DNA from: Raphanus sativus
Lineage: Eukaryota; Streptophyta; Magnoliopsida; Brassicales; Brassicaceae
Direction: 5' to 3'
DNA: 64,000 nucleotides
Assembly (NCBI RefSeq): GCF_000801105.2
Contig: NC_079515.1
Location: 5,332,001 to 5,396,000, forward strand
Both the position numbers and the translations under genes were made by a program. The notes beneath the pieces are model-generated. The model made no database searches and had not been told where the DNA came from. It was given only the letters and a program-made list of their open reading frames with translations. Positions 43,303-64,000 of this stretch are shown here, piece by piece; the stretch's first letter is position 1; every line of letters begins with the position of its first letter.

Positions 43303-43683
43303 GGCTGAAGCTCTTTCTCTCTCAGTCTCAGGATAAGACAAACGCTTTGAAGAGCTAAAAAAAACCCGCTTTTGCTCGGCTCTTTTGTAATAATAACCGT
43401 ATTAATTTAATTCAAAACAAAATGAAATCGCTCTAATTAATTATATCACTAGGACTGCCCCTACTTTTTCGATTTAATTACAGTTATGTCCTTTAACTGA
43501 GCTTCAAAGTTAAAACGCGGCGTTTTAAGTAGTTCTTTTCTTTTTTTTTTTTGCTAAAAATCAATCTAGCCGCGTGACTGTGTTCCCGTGTAGTCTTCCA
43601 CTCGGCGGAGGGATTTTTTTGTTTGGTAGGGTTTTAGATTTTAACGAGCAAACCCCCCTCGAGCGAGCTTGGAAGAAAAGGAG
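43303..43683. promoter_or_regulatory. Shared FLU/NUP107 intergenic promoter region
   Basis: 381 bp separates the two opposing start codons and must hold both 5' UTRs and core promoters. No clear TATA box is seen on either strand. A T-run at 43540-43552 and an AAAACGCGGCGTTTTAA palindrome-like block (43512-43528) lie in the middle. Confidence 0.6.
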
Positions 43684-44312
43684 ATGGATATGGACACTTC
43701 TCCTAGCTACTTCGACCCCGAGGTCCTCACTGTTAGGGATCAATTCCGTCGTTATGGGTAAAATATCCCCCCACTATCCTTTTAACCATCCTCTATTCTC
43801 TCTGAGTGACCGATGTGTAGAAGAAGCTTTGATCGTCTCTCCATGTTAGATTTTTTTTTTTTAGATTGTTTAGATTGTAAGCAGAGTCTTCTACATTGAC
43901 TATTGCAGCAAAAGTTGAATGCTTTTGTTTTCGAAAGATCTTTGCTTTTTTCTTCATTAGGTTTATGGTTTTTGTCTTTTAGTTCATGAATCCATTAGGA
44001 CAAGTAGTTAGGAATCAGCCTTGAAAACACAAAAAGTTTTTTTTTTTTTTTTTTTTTTTTTTTGAGGTATAGCACTTTGATTCTCATGTATGGAAAATCA
44101 CATTGCAGGAAGAGACACTCTACATCGCCACATGAGGAATTCTCGAGTCCGAATGTCAGTGAGAACAGACTACTGTATGATGGGCATTCCATCCACAGTC
44201 CAACCAACACTGCCTTGCTTCTTGAAAACATTAAAGAAGAGGTTGACAACTTTCACACCGATTTTTACCAAGGAAATCCGCTCTCTGCTTCTAAAAGGGA
44301 AAAAAGTGCTGG

Positions 44313-44345
<33 letters not shown>

Positions 44346-47300
44346 GGCTTTGTTTCGCCGAGTAGAAAGTCAATCGCTGAAGGCTTGCAAAATTGAGAAT
44401 GATGAGTTGGCGGAGAGTGGAGATACAACCTTTGCTCTCTTTGCTTCCCTTTTTGATTCTGCTCTTCAAGGTTTGTATGATATATTTATCTTCATTTTGA
44501 AATATGTGTATATACATGAATATGCAGATATTTGAGTGTTGTGTTTGTGCATGCCTGTTTAAAGGTTATATTGTTTTTGCATTTTAATGTTGGGCTTGTA
44601 GGATTCTCTTTACTTACTTGATAGAGTCTCATTTGTGTCTGGTTATCTCTTATTGTAATTATGACGTCTCGGTTCTGCAGGACTCATGTCCATTCCTGAT
44701 CTAATATTAAGACTTGAGGAGTCATGCAGGGATGTTTCACAATCAATTAGGTACGTCTTCTGGCTCCGAGAGGTGGACCGTCAAGCTTTCTTCAACTTCA
44801 ACCTTTTTTTTTTCTTGTTCATTGCATTTTCTGTTATCTACAGGTATGGATCAGATGTAAGACATCGGGTTGTAGAGGATAAACTTATGAGACAGAAGGC
44901 TCAGCTTTTGCTTGGTGAGGCTGCCTCCTGGTCACTTCTATGGAACCTATATGGAAAAGGTTAGGAAACTCAGCTCCATCTATCTATTTTCTTGGGGGTT
45001 TTGGAGTAGGGAAGGCATTTTGTTCACTTTGAGTACTTGTGTGTGTCATGTGATATTTTCATGTTTACCTTGAGACTGTATTATTGATGATACGTCTTTG
45101 TTCTTGCAGCTACTGAAGAAGTTCCAGAGGAATTGATTATGGTAATGCCGTTTTTCTTAATACTTTTCCAAATTATTCGTTCCTATTTTGTACACTTACG
45201 AATGGAGTTATGTTACTTTGTTTAATGTCTGCAGTCACCATCAACATCTCATTTGGAGGCTTGTCAGTTTGTTGTAAACGACCATACAGCTCAGCTATGC
45301 CTTCGGATTGTCCTATGGCTGGAAGAACTAGCTTCCAAATCACTTGATTTGGAAAGGAAGGTGTCTATTTCAATATATTACTTTACCAGTCTCATTTTGG
45401 CATGATGCTTAATTGTTTGATGTTGTCATTTATTCCTAGGTAGAGCTCATTCATAGGATCATTAGCAAACTCACTAATTGCATTTCTTTTCTACTATTAT
45501 TTGCTCTCCACCTAGAGAAATGCTTGATCTGGTTGTATATTAATGGAATCTGAGGAACTTAGAGGATACCTCGAGGTCCTCGCCAAGATTATTGCTTCTG
45601 AAATCAGACTCTGTTTGTGTTTCCTACTTGCCATATATTTAGGGTGTTGGTACTGTTTCCTAGGCTTTGTTCAACTTAGGTAGATAATTGCGTGATGAAC
45701 CCTCAAATTGACAGAGCCAATTAGCAGTCGATAGGAATTTCGTCACAAGAAAAAATGTATATGTTTTCAGGTGCGGGGATCTCATGTGGGTACTTATCTT
45801 CCTAACGCTGGAGTGTGGCATCACACACAAAGGTACCTCAAGAAAACTGGTTCCGGCGCTGACACTGTACGCCATTTGGACTTTGATGCTCCAACTCGTG
45901 AACATGCTCGTCTTCTTCCTGATGATAATGTAAGTCTGTTCAGCTAAGGTTGAAGTTAGGTTCGTTTGATGTTTCGTAGTGCTGGTAGGCCTGTTTTACC
46001 TTTAATTATATTTTGTTCATGTAATATGCAATATATGGTATAATTAAACAATGGTGGTGGAACTGCCCAGATAGCAATGAGCTGTGGATAAAGAGGGCTG
46101 AAAGAAATTTTGTCAGAATTGCCACCCATTTTGTTTTTTATAATTAATAGTTTGTCGTCTCACTCAGTTTTATGTAACTATATTGCTTGTTCTAGGGCGT
46201 ATAATATCGCAATTGTGAATGCTTCTTTTGTATGGTCTAGCCTTGTTATGGATGTCTATATCTGTGCTGTGGAGGTCTTGTTATCGGTGTTGAATAAAAT
46301 AATAATTTGCAACCTTTCTTTGGCAGAAACAAGATGAATCTCTTCTTGAGGATGTTTGGATTTTGATAAGGGCTGGGAGAATAGAGGAGGCATGTGATCT
46401 CTGCAGGTCCGCTGGGCAGGTAATATTACAACGTATCTGCATTCTCTTAGTTACAAAAGTACGTAGCTATAATATCGTTTTGAATTTATACTTCGGCAGC
46501 CATGGAGAGCTGCAACTCTATGCCCTTTTTCTGGAATGGACATGTTTCCTTCTGTTGAGGCATTGGTAAAGAACGGGAAAAATAGGACTCTCCAAGCTAT
46601 CGAGCTGGAAAGTGGATTTGGCAATCAGCTGCGTCTTTGGAAATGGGCTTCGTACTGCGCATCAGAGGTAAGACGATTATTAAAAGATTTGCTGCTTTCT
46701 AAATGAACTAAATTCTTTTTTCCATCTACGAGAAACTAAAAAATGCTTTTTCTTAAAAAAAATATTGTTTCTGAAGAAAATCGCAGAGCAGGATGGCGGC
46801 AAACATGAAGTTGCTGTTTTTGCAAACCAGTGTAGTAACCTGAACCGCATCTTACCAGTTTGTACTGATTGGGAGGTAAAACATGTGCACTTGTATAATC
46901 TGATTTTTTATATAGCATATTTCAACAATGCTTCCCTGGCTGCCATTGGCATTATTCTGTTTTCTGCGGGCATTGGCATTATCTTAGCATCAACGGTGAT
47001 TTCTGCAGTCAGCTTGCTGGGCGATGGCAAAATCATGGCTTGATGTTCAAGTTGATCTAGAACTCGCCCAATCAAAACCAGGCTTGGCAGAAAGGTTTAG
47101 AAGCCGTCTTGATGGAAGCCCTGAAACTATGCAAAATGGTTCTCTAGCTTCATTTGGGCCAGAAGAGTGGCCGCTCCATGTTCTAAACCAACAACCCCGT
47201 GATCTTTCTGCTCTTCTTCAGAAACTCCATTCAGGGTATGTATGCAAATATTGGGAAATTTTCTTTGTCACTCCCGTAAAAAAAGCTACAGCCCAACGTA

Positions 47301-50300
47301 TTATTTTTTTCTTGGCATAGGGAAATGGTACACGAAGCTGTTGTCAGGGGATGCAAAGAGCAGCACCGGCAAATACAGGTATCTTAGATGCCAATTATCT
47401 TAGATGCTATAGGAACCCATGTATTATGTGCGTAATCATCCGTAATTCTTTCTTTTGCAGATGAGCCTTATGAAAGGGGACATCTCACATCTTCTTGATA
47501 TAATATGGTCATGGATCGCGCCCTTAGAAGATGATCAGAGCAATTTTAGGTAATCAATATTTTTTCAATAGATAGTTTCACTTGTTTAAAATAATTTTGG
47601 GGGATATAGTTTTCCGTTATGATTAATTCATTTGAATTAACGAAAACACTCCCAACTCAGAGAAGTGGAAGGGGTTTCTTATTGACGATACCTTCTGCAT
47701 ATTTGCTGTTGTTCCTTGGTTATTGCAAAGAAGAAAGATAACTATATTTTTTATTTGAGTCAATATGTTATGCATCTTTCAGACCCCATGGCGATCCTCA
47801 TATGATAAAGTTCGGTGCCCACGTGGTGCTTGTTCTTAGATATATGCTTGCTGATGAAATCAAGGACAGGGAGAAGCTCACTAATGTTGGCGATCTTATT
47901 CTTCATATGTAAGTCACTTCGAGTTGGGTCCACGCCTTTTTGTAACTTAAATACCTACCATACATTTACATTCATATTACGTTCAGTGTGCTTTCTAGTA
48001 ATCTGTGAAATGCTGCCAGGTACTCGATGTTCTTATTTTCAAAACAACATGAAGAACTAGTAGGAATATATGCATCTCAGCTTGCTGGTCACCGCTGCAT
48101 TGAACTTTTTGTACACATGATGGAGCTAAGGATGCATAGCAGGTAATTTCTAATTGTCAGCTGTTGGATGATAAATATCGGAAGAGAGTCTTTCATATTG
48201 CATTGTGTGATCCTCTCAACAAAACATTTACTTTTTCGGACAAGCGCTCGTTGCTTATACGTGTATGGCATAATGTAAATTCTTTGACATTTGTTTCCGT
48301 CTGCCATGAAAACTAGTGTACATGTGAAGTACAAAATCTTCCTCTCCGCTATGGAATACTTGCCATTCTCTCATGTGGATGATTCACAAGGAAATTTTGA
48401 GGAAATAGTTGACAGGTAATCAAATGATTTTTTCCTGGTTTACTATCTGTTAATAGTGAAATACATTTTACTCTAGTAAGCTCAGAAAAATCAATTTTAT
48501 GGACCATTCACAGGGTTTTGTCAAGATCCCGGGAAATTAAACTTGCAAAATATGATCCCTCCGTTGATGTTGCAGAGCAGCATCGTCAACAGAGTCTTCA
48601 AAAAGCCATAGCCATCCAGTGGCTCTGTTTTACACCTCCATCTACAATAAAGGATGTCAAGGATGTCGCTTCCAAATTACTCCTGCGATCTTTGATGCAC
48701 AGGTACGCTCAATACACACTGACACATGTAGGCTAATTCGCAACTCAGTTATCCATTTTTCTCAATTCCTTAATGTAGAACTAATTGAACCGGATGTCCT
48801 TTTTAATATGTAAAGTGTTTGACTCCAATTCCATATACTTCACTTTTGCCTGTGTTTCATGGTATTATTCTTTTTCCCCTCCCCACAGCAACATACTTTT
48901 CCGAGAGTTTGCTTTAATTGCCATGTGGAGGGTACCTGCAACTCCTGTGGGTGCACACACACTTCTTAGTTTCCTTGCTGAACCTCTGAAGCAACTCTCA
49001 GAAAATCAAGATACCCTCGTGGATTATGTTTCCGAGAATTTGCAGGAGTTCCAAGACTGGGTATGCTTCACTGCACCTTTTCTTTTAGTTACTCCGTAGA
49101 TATAAAAGTTGAGTGTCTAACTAACGTATCTCTTTGTTTTTAAATAGAATGAATATTATTCCTGTGACGCAAAATATCGCAACTGGCTCAAATTCCAAGT
49201 AGAGAATGCTGAAGTAACTGATCTATCAGAAGAGGAAAATCAGAAAGCTATAGTAGCAGCCAAAGAGACTTTGGATTCTTCTCTGTTACTGCTCCTCAGT
49301 AAGTGGCATTATACTTAATGATCTATGTTTGACTTGTATGCAAGAATATCAATTTTTACATTTAAATGTGATAGTTTTGAACCTCATTCATTATATATAG
49401 GAAAAGACAATCCCTGGTTGACATTTCTCGAAGACAATGTATTCGAATCAGAAGAATATATGTTCCTTGAGTTGCATGCAACTGCAATGCTCTGTTTGCC
49501 TTCTGGTGAATGTTTGCAGCCAGATGCTACTATTTGTGCGGCGTTGATGAGTGCGCTTTACGCCTCTGTCACTGAGGAAGTTGTTTTAGACCGTCAGTTA
49601 ATGGTACTCCCTTCATCCAATCTTGTTGTTTTATCTGTTCTTTTAACGTTATCCTTGCTTTTGCCTCACCCAGCCTATATAGTGTGCATACTCCCTGGAC
49701 CCAAGTTTTTGTCTTAAATAGTTACTCAATATAAATGGGTGTTTTCTAATATGTGACAATCTACGTATTACTTACTTACATTGATCTTTGCTGCAGGTAA
49801 ATGTATCCATTTCATCAAGGGACAGTTACTGTATCGAGGTTGTGCTCCGGTGTTTAGCAACTGAAGGTGATGGACTGGGGCCACACAATACCAATGACGG
49901 CGGTATTTTAAGTGCAGTTGCAGCTGCTGGATTTAAAGGTTGGGATGTCTACGGAACGTATTTCTCCTTCACTGTGGTTTACCTCATTTCTCCATATAAA
50001 TTTGGAGAGATATTTAATTCCAGATGAAATCACCAACATCAATAAAGCAAGCAAAGTAAATAAATTTTCCTGCAGGTGAGCTTTCCCGGTTCCAGGCAGG
50101 TGTTACAATGGATATTTCCCGCCTAGACGCTTGGTATTCAAGCAAAGAAGGCTCGCTTGAAACACCTGCAACTTATATTGTCCGCGGTCTCTGTAGGAGA
50201 TGCTGTCTTCCAGAGCTCGTTCTTCGATCTATGCAGGTACGGCCTCTCGCAACTAGCCTCTTCAAGTTTTTATGTTTTACTTTTCAGTACATCTAGAGCA

Positions 50301-50802
50301 CTCGTAAATTATATGTAACTGCGGACTTGTTAAAAAAAGTGGCTGATAATCTTCGTTCAAGGGAATATAAAAGTCATTGGTCTCTGACAGTAGTGAGAAA
50401 GATTGCTGGACATAAACCTACTTGTATATTCTTTGTTTGATGAATTAGCCCTCTCTAAACGACTTTACTTGCAGGTGTCTGTTTTTCTAATGGAGTCGGG
50501 AAATCCACCCGAAGATCACGATGAACTGATTGAGCTCGTTGCTTCTGATGAAACTGGTTTTCTCTCTTTATTCAGTCAGCTACAGTTACAGGTTAGTAAT
50601 AGCCAATGCGTTAGTCTCTGAAGAACAATATCAAAGTCTCGCCATCCTTTACTCTTCCTTTTGCAAATTAGTTATACTTAGTAATTGAGAGCCATCTAAA
50701 CTGTTTGGATCCAATACAATACAACTGCAGGAGTTTATGCTGTTCGAGAGAGAGTATCGTCTGTCCCAGTTGGAGCTCCAGGAGGAACTTTCATCATCTT
50801 GA
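43684..50802 (+). CDS. NUP107: NUP107: nuclear pore outer-ring subunit
   Basis: Nup107 is part of the Y-shaped Nup107-160 complex forming the outer rings of the nuclear pore. 24 exons: 43684-43757, 44109-44470, 44681-44750, 44844-44959, 45110-45141, 45235-45360, 45771-45929, 46327-46419, 46500-46667, 46777-46875, 47009-47235, 47321-47378, 47461-47549, 47783-47908, 48020-48142, 48317-48415, 48514-48702, 48889-49060, 49148-49298, 49401-49603, 49797-49938, 50076-50236, 50475-50591, 50731-50802. They sum to 1075 codons plus stop, as expected for the family. The start MDMDTSPSYFDPEVL and phrases such as FALFASLFDSALQGLMSIPD and LLGEAASWSLLWNLYGKG match the Arabidopsis protein (At3g14120). Most of the protein is alpha-solenoid. 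A run of eight Asp lies near residue 97. No disabling change seen. Confidence 0.94.
44037..44063. repeat. Poly(T) tract in the first NUP107 intron
   Basis: About 27 consecutive T, roughly 45 bases before the acceptor of exon 2. It probably doubles as a long pyrimidine tract and is likely length-polymorphic. Confidence 0.85.
44321..44345 (+). repeat. (GAT)8 coding microsatellite in NUP107
   Basis: Eight GAT codons give eight consecutive Asp in exon 2, followed by GAG. The Arabidopsis protein has only a short DDD here, as far as I remember. Confidence 0.85.
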
Positions 50803-51452
50803 TTTCACTTGGCAGACCTAATATTACAATGTGATAAGTTTTGTTGAAAGCTGAGAGAGATCAGAGTTCCCTTTATGACCATCATTTATTTATCACAGAG
50901 TTGATCATCTTTCAGAAAACTCTTCTCTCATTTGTATTTTCATACTAACAAAACAACACACAAAGTCCACGCAGAGTAATCACTTTCCTTGTTTGTTGTT
51001 TAACTCTTGTCTGCTAAAGTTTCTCAGACCAGGTCTCTGTTCGTTTTTAGGATCAGAGCATAGAGTGAAGTCTCTCAGCCTCTGATCTTAACATTGTTTC
51101 TGGTTATGTCACCAATGGTACACTTGAAAGAATATGTGCCAGAACCCTAACATTGAAAAAATGAAACACTGTCGGGATGTTAATCGGACTTGGAACATAA
51201 AGCCCATCTAGAGTGTTTTCGCTCTCTCGGTCATGTTACAATGACGTGGCATGCTGAGTCAGCATCGCCAAAGACGGTGCGTGCATGCACAAAGAGCGAA
51301 GTACAGTTATTATACACAGAAACTCGAAACAGCCAAAAGGCTCAGAAACCGAAGAGTCTCTTTGGTTGTCAAAGTTGGGTGTATAAAAAGGGAACGATCG
51401 AGTTGGTAGTTGGAACGATTCAGTGAAAGATACCATCTTTGAGACTAAAGCA
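50803..51452. other. NUP107 3' region and AlkB-like promoter
   Basis: Two plus-strand genes are separated by 650 bp. The first part is the NUP107 3' UTR. A GTATAAAAAG TATA-like site at about 51380-51389 lies some 65 bases before the next ATG. Confidence 0.45.
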
Positions 51453-53157
51453 ATGAATCACGGCGAAGGTTGGAGTTCTGGTGGCCGTTGGGGCCCTAGG
51501 GGCCGCTCTCAGGGGTCTTGGCAAAGACCAAACCGTCCAAAAAGCGAAAGTCCGGTTAGTAAACTTGATTTGTCGTCTAAGCAATAAACCGGAGGAATGT
51601 TTTGCTGTGTTCTTTTTTATTGAGCCCATTGCTTGCTGCTGGCTAATGTAAGCACAATCTTCATCCTTTTGTAATCTACACAGGTTATGGTTGATAGGTC
51701 TTTGGATGAATCTTCTGGTAATAGGGGTCGTCGGGGGTTTCAAGGAGGAGGAGGAAGGTGTAGACAATCATGGTCTCCTAGAAACAATAGTCCAGTGCAA
51801 GTGTACGTTAAGAAGTCATTACAGGTTTCCGATGTGGGAAAAGCAGCTCAACAAGAAACAAAGTGCCAAGAGGATGGAAGAGGTTCTGCTGATGAAGATG
51901 CAGCTTTCAATTGTTGGGGAGATAACAAGGATGTTTTGCAGCCATCTGCTTTGTCTAGCTCGAAGAACATAAATCTTAGTGGAGGTTTGTCCGTCTCTAG
52001 AGAAAGTGAGGATATGAATGGCGGTAGGATGTCCTATGATCTAGTGAATAGGATGGGAGATGTTTCGTTCTCTCGCCAGGTGTCTGTGTCTTCTTCTACA
52101 AGTGATAAGAAGGTTGAGCTTTCTAGTATTGAGGAGGGTGATAGCGCTCACAAGTCTGGTGATGTAGGGAACGCTTGTAATGAAAGCATTAGTAAACCTT
52201 TTGATATCTGCCTCGAGAAGGAGGGGTTTTGTCTAAAAGCCGGCTTAAAGGAACTGAACGCAGAAAAGAGGAGAGCAACTACTAAGGGGTGCACTGGGAC
52301 TGTTATTAGACCTGGAATGATACTACTCAAGAACTTCTTGTCAATCAACGATCAAGTAAGTACTCTCTATCTCTCTCTTTTTCTCCCTTTTGACATAATA
52401 CATCAATGACATAATGCCATTATCTGTGCTTTATAAATTGCTTGTAGGTGACGATTGTGAAGAAATGCCGGGAACTCGGTTTGGGTAAAGGAGGCTTCTA
52501 TCAACCAGGTTATCGAGATGGAGCGTCATTGCACTTGAAAATGATGTGCCTTGGGAAAAACTGGGACCCTCAAACATCTCGATATGGTGATACTCGACCG
52601 CATGATGGTTCTATTCCACCAAATATTCCTTTTGAGTTCAACCAGTTTGTTCAGAAAGCAATCAAAGACTCACAGTCCCTTGTTGCTTCAAGCTCAAATA
52701 AGACGAAACCAGAAGATGAGATACCATGTATGTCACCAGACATCTGTATTGCTAACTTCTACACATCCACAGGGAAACTTGGTCTGCATCAGGTTAGCAT
52801 TTCAAGCATCTTCTTGATTTCATAAAGCTTCGAAGGTTTGTTTGCATCATTAGTTTTTGAACTCCTTGGATCTTCCAGGACAAAGATGAGAGTGCAAAGT
52901 CCATTCAGAAGGGCTTGCCTGTTGTATCATTTTCTATTGGAGATTCAGCCGAGTTCGTGTATAGTGATCAGAGGTCTGATGACAACGCAGAGATGGTAGT
53001 CTTGCAATCTGGTGATGTTCTACTATTTGGTGGCAAGTCTAGAAAGGTCTTTCATGGCGTCAGATCAATTCTCAAAGATACTGCCCCCAAGGTTCTTGTT
53101 CAGGAAACAGACCTCCGACGACCAGGTCGTCTGAATTTGACTTTTAGGCAGTACTAA
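51453..53157 (+). CDS. AlkB-type Fe(II)/2-oxoglutarate dioxygenase
   Basis: AlkB proteins oxidatively remove methyl groups from nucleic acids. Exons: 51453-51554, 51684-52355, 52448-52792, 52879-53157; 465 codons. Residues 1-75 are Gly/Arg/Trp-rich (GRWGPRGRSQGSW; NRGRRGFQGGGGRCR), an RGG-like tail that may bind RNA. Residues 76 to about 240 are Ser-rich and apparently disordered. The catalytic domain starts near 242 (RPGMILLKNFLS). The Fe(II) ligands are H372-x-D374, split by the last intron, and H432 (KVFHGVRS). The 2-oxoglutarate signature R-x-N-x-T-x-R is R457-R463 (RLNLTFR) at the very C-terminus. All key residues are present. In Arabidopsis related genes lie at this place (At3g14140, At3g14160; ALKBH1-like by recollection); I do not choose between them. 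Confidence 0.88.
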
Positions 53158-53589
53158 GCCCAAAGCTAGAACTCTTGTATGCATCTTGAACCTGTTTGGG
53201 AGTGTCTAAACATGTACAAGTTGTAGGTTCATAAGCTGCAGATTTCTATGCACTTCTTATGTGTTATTTCACAATGTTTTGGCAACAATATAACTATTCA
53301 TTATCTCTTCCACAAATCTCTAGAAATCAAGTTTTTGTTTCAGTTCTTTAATCTTGTCTGTGTACCTATTTTAGCTTTGTCAACTTCTGTAAGAATTGCA
53401 TTTAGATTTTGATGTTTTGTTTTGGCCCATCTCTGCAACAGTTAGAATGTTCACTAGATTCACATGTATGATTATCTTTTTTCTAATATATACAAGTAAA
53501 TGCACACAATGTTTACAGCTTAGGTTCTAGTTCAATGAGTAAAGCTATTTCGTTGTTGCATGGCAGCTTGCTTAGCTCATCTTTATCAG
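53158..53589. other. Convergent 3' region between AlkB-like and CORD1-like genes
   Basis: 432 bp with the two 3' UTRs facing each other. No gene or repeat seen. Confidence 0.5.
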
Positions 53590-63018
<9,429 letters not shown>

Positions 63019-63549
63019 TTTCTCCAATTTTCACCAAAAGATGAGATCTTTAAATCCAAAAAGAGGAACTTTGAAGTGAAGTTCGTTACTCCCGGATCAG
63101 CCTTTACCTGTGGAAACAAAAAATGAGAGATCTTTGGGGGTCTCTTTCCGATTCAAATTCGAATAGTCACTATCTAATAATGGCGGCGATTGCTTTTTTT
63201 TTTTTTTTAAATCTGCTCTTCACTGCCCCCAAACTCTTTTAACAAATGGTGGTGGCTACTACTAAAGCAATTACTGTCTCCCCTGAACAACTACTTTTAG
63301 AGAGAGAGAGAGAAGACGTTGTTCAGACAGAAATCACCATTTTTGTTTGTAGCCTATACCGTGAGAACAAACAAAATAAAAGAGAAGTGTAATAATTTGT
63401 AGAGCGTGAATTTTCAAAATTTTAAATTAAAAATATCAATTAAAAGAAAGTCGGCAGTATAATGCGAAATCCGGATTCTCCATTTTACCCTTCCTTCCAA
63501 TATTATTTAAATTCTTTTACATGATTTTTAAGGCTTTCAAAAAGGAAAA
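63019..63549. other. CIP7-like gene upstream region
   Basis: 5' UTR and promoter of the minus-strand gene. Holds a T-run (63196-63209) and a (GA)n run (63301-63313). Nothing else seen. Confidence 0.45.
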
Positions 63550-64000
63550 AAAAACTGCTTAGCTCGCATATCGAGTTCGTACTACCCTAAACTCTCCCTA
63601 GTCTCCAAGACCTTTCGCTCTCTCATCGTATCCATTGAGCTCACCCACGCACGGTTTCACCACAAAACACATGAACCGCACTTTTATATATGTTTACAGC
63701 TTCCCGACAGTCCTCATCCCTTGTGGTTCACCCTCCGGGTACAGCCTGATCAAATCGAGAAGAAGAAAAAGAAAAAAAAAGAAGAAGAAAGTTAGATTGG
63801 TGCAAGTGCCTGTGCCGTCATCTTCCTATGCTCCTCAAGAACCATGGTTCGTTCGCAGGGTTGGTTCAGATACCTACGCGTTCAGACAAAGTTATCCTTC
63901 GTCCCAAGTCATGTTAGTCCGCAACATTGAGCAGTTTTTATGGAGCAAGGCCCCCAGCATGACCGTAGCTCGAGTGAATCCATCTGCCTGCGTATTCCGC
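63550..64000 (+). pseudogene. F-box/kelch-repeat relic, runs off the right edge
   Basis: From 63556 the frame reads [24 protein letters not shown], the second half of the F-box of crucifer F-box/kelch proteins, followed by the usual linker ([17 protein letters not shown]). The frame then hits a stop at about 63793 after a run of AAG/AAA/GAA codons. In the next frame it resumes with LVQVPVPSS, VGSDTYAF and APSMTVARVNPSACVF, the first kelch repeat, where GG residues expected after the Tyr-Ala have become FR. No start codon or first half of the F-box exists upstream (stop at 63523-63525). So it is 5' truncated and frameshifted. Confidence 0.82.

Overview
The window is nuclear DNA of a crucifer, most likely a Brassica-lineage plant. 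The genes are split by short GT-AG introns, the intergenic DNA is AT-rich and full of small transposons, and the encoded proteins are near-identical in layout to Arabidopsis thaliana proteins from one stretch of chromosome 3 (about At3g14000 to At3g14172, recalled from memory). There are no operons, CRISPR arrays or recognisable tRNA/rRNA genes.

Layout, left to right. 1-3.6 kb: intergenic DNA with a probable Helitron. 3.6-12.6 kb (+): an ataxin-2-like CID4 gene that has been internally triplicated. 12.9-13.4 kb: a frameshifted NF-YA relic. 15.8-17.3 kb (+): a single-exon GRAS gene (SCL29-like), followed at 18.2-19.1 kb by a decayed second copy broken by a solo LTR. 19.2-21.6 kb (-): RSH2, a plastid (p)ppGpp enzyme. 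24.7-27.0 kb (-): a secreted subtilase (SBT1.4/SASP-like). 27.3-29.3 kb (-): a cation/Ca2+ exchanger (CCX3-like). 29.6-34.5 kb: a transposon cluster with two abutting Harbinger-type elements (one carrying a BIR2-like receptor-kinase fragment that itself holds a hAT MITE), a paralogous empty insertion site, a Helitron-like end and a Stowaway MITE. 34.9-36.1 kb (+): LSM1. 36.7-38.6 kb (-): EXO70D3. 39.0-39.9 kb: a 925-bp non-LTR retroposon. 41.8-43.3 kb (-): FLU, head to head with NUP107 (43.7-50.8 kb, +). 51.5-53.2 kb (+): an AlkB-type dioxygenase. 53.6-55.5 kb (-): CORD1-like DUF936 protein. 56.3-63.0 kb (-): a large CIP7-related protein with a 1.0-kb Helitron in an intron. The right edge holds a broken F-box/kelch gene.

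The genes are independent housekeeping or developmental loci held together by ancestral synteny, not one pathway. Two loose themes: RSH2 and FLU are both nuclear-encoded plastid regulators, and LSM1 and the ataxin-2-like protein both act on cytoplasmic mRNA. Splice junctions were placed by eye. For RSH2, FLU, NUP107, LSM1, CORD1, AlkB and the CIP7-like gene the exons sum to complete open frames of the length expected for each family, which supports the models.

The strongest unusual observations are the CID4 triplication, which leaves the LsmAD and PAM2 modules in different repeat copies, and the nested transposon cluster at 29.6-34.5 kb, where an uninserted paralogue of the insertion site lies within the same 5 kb.
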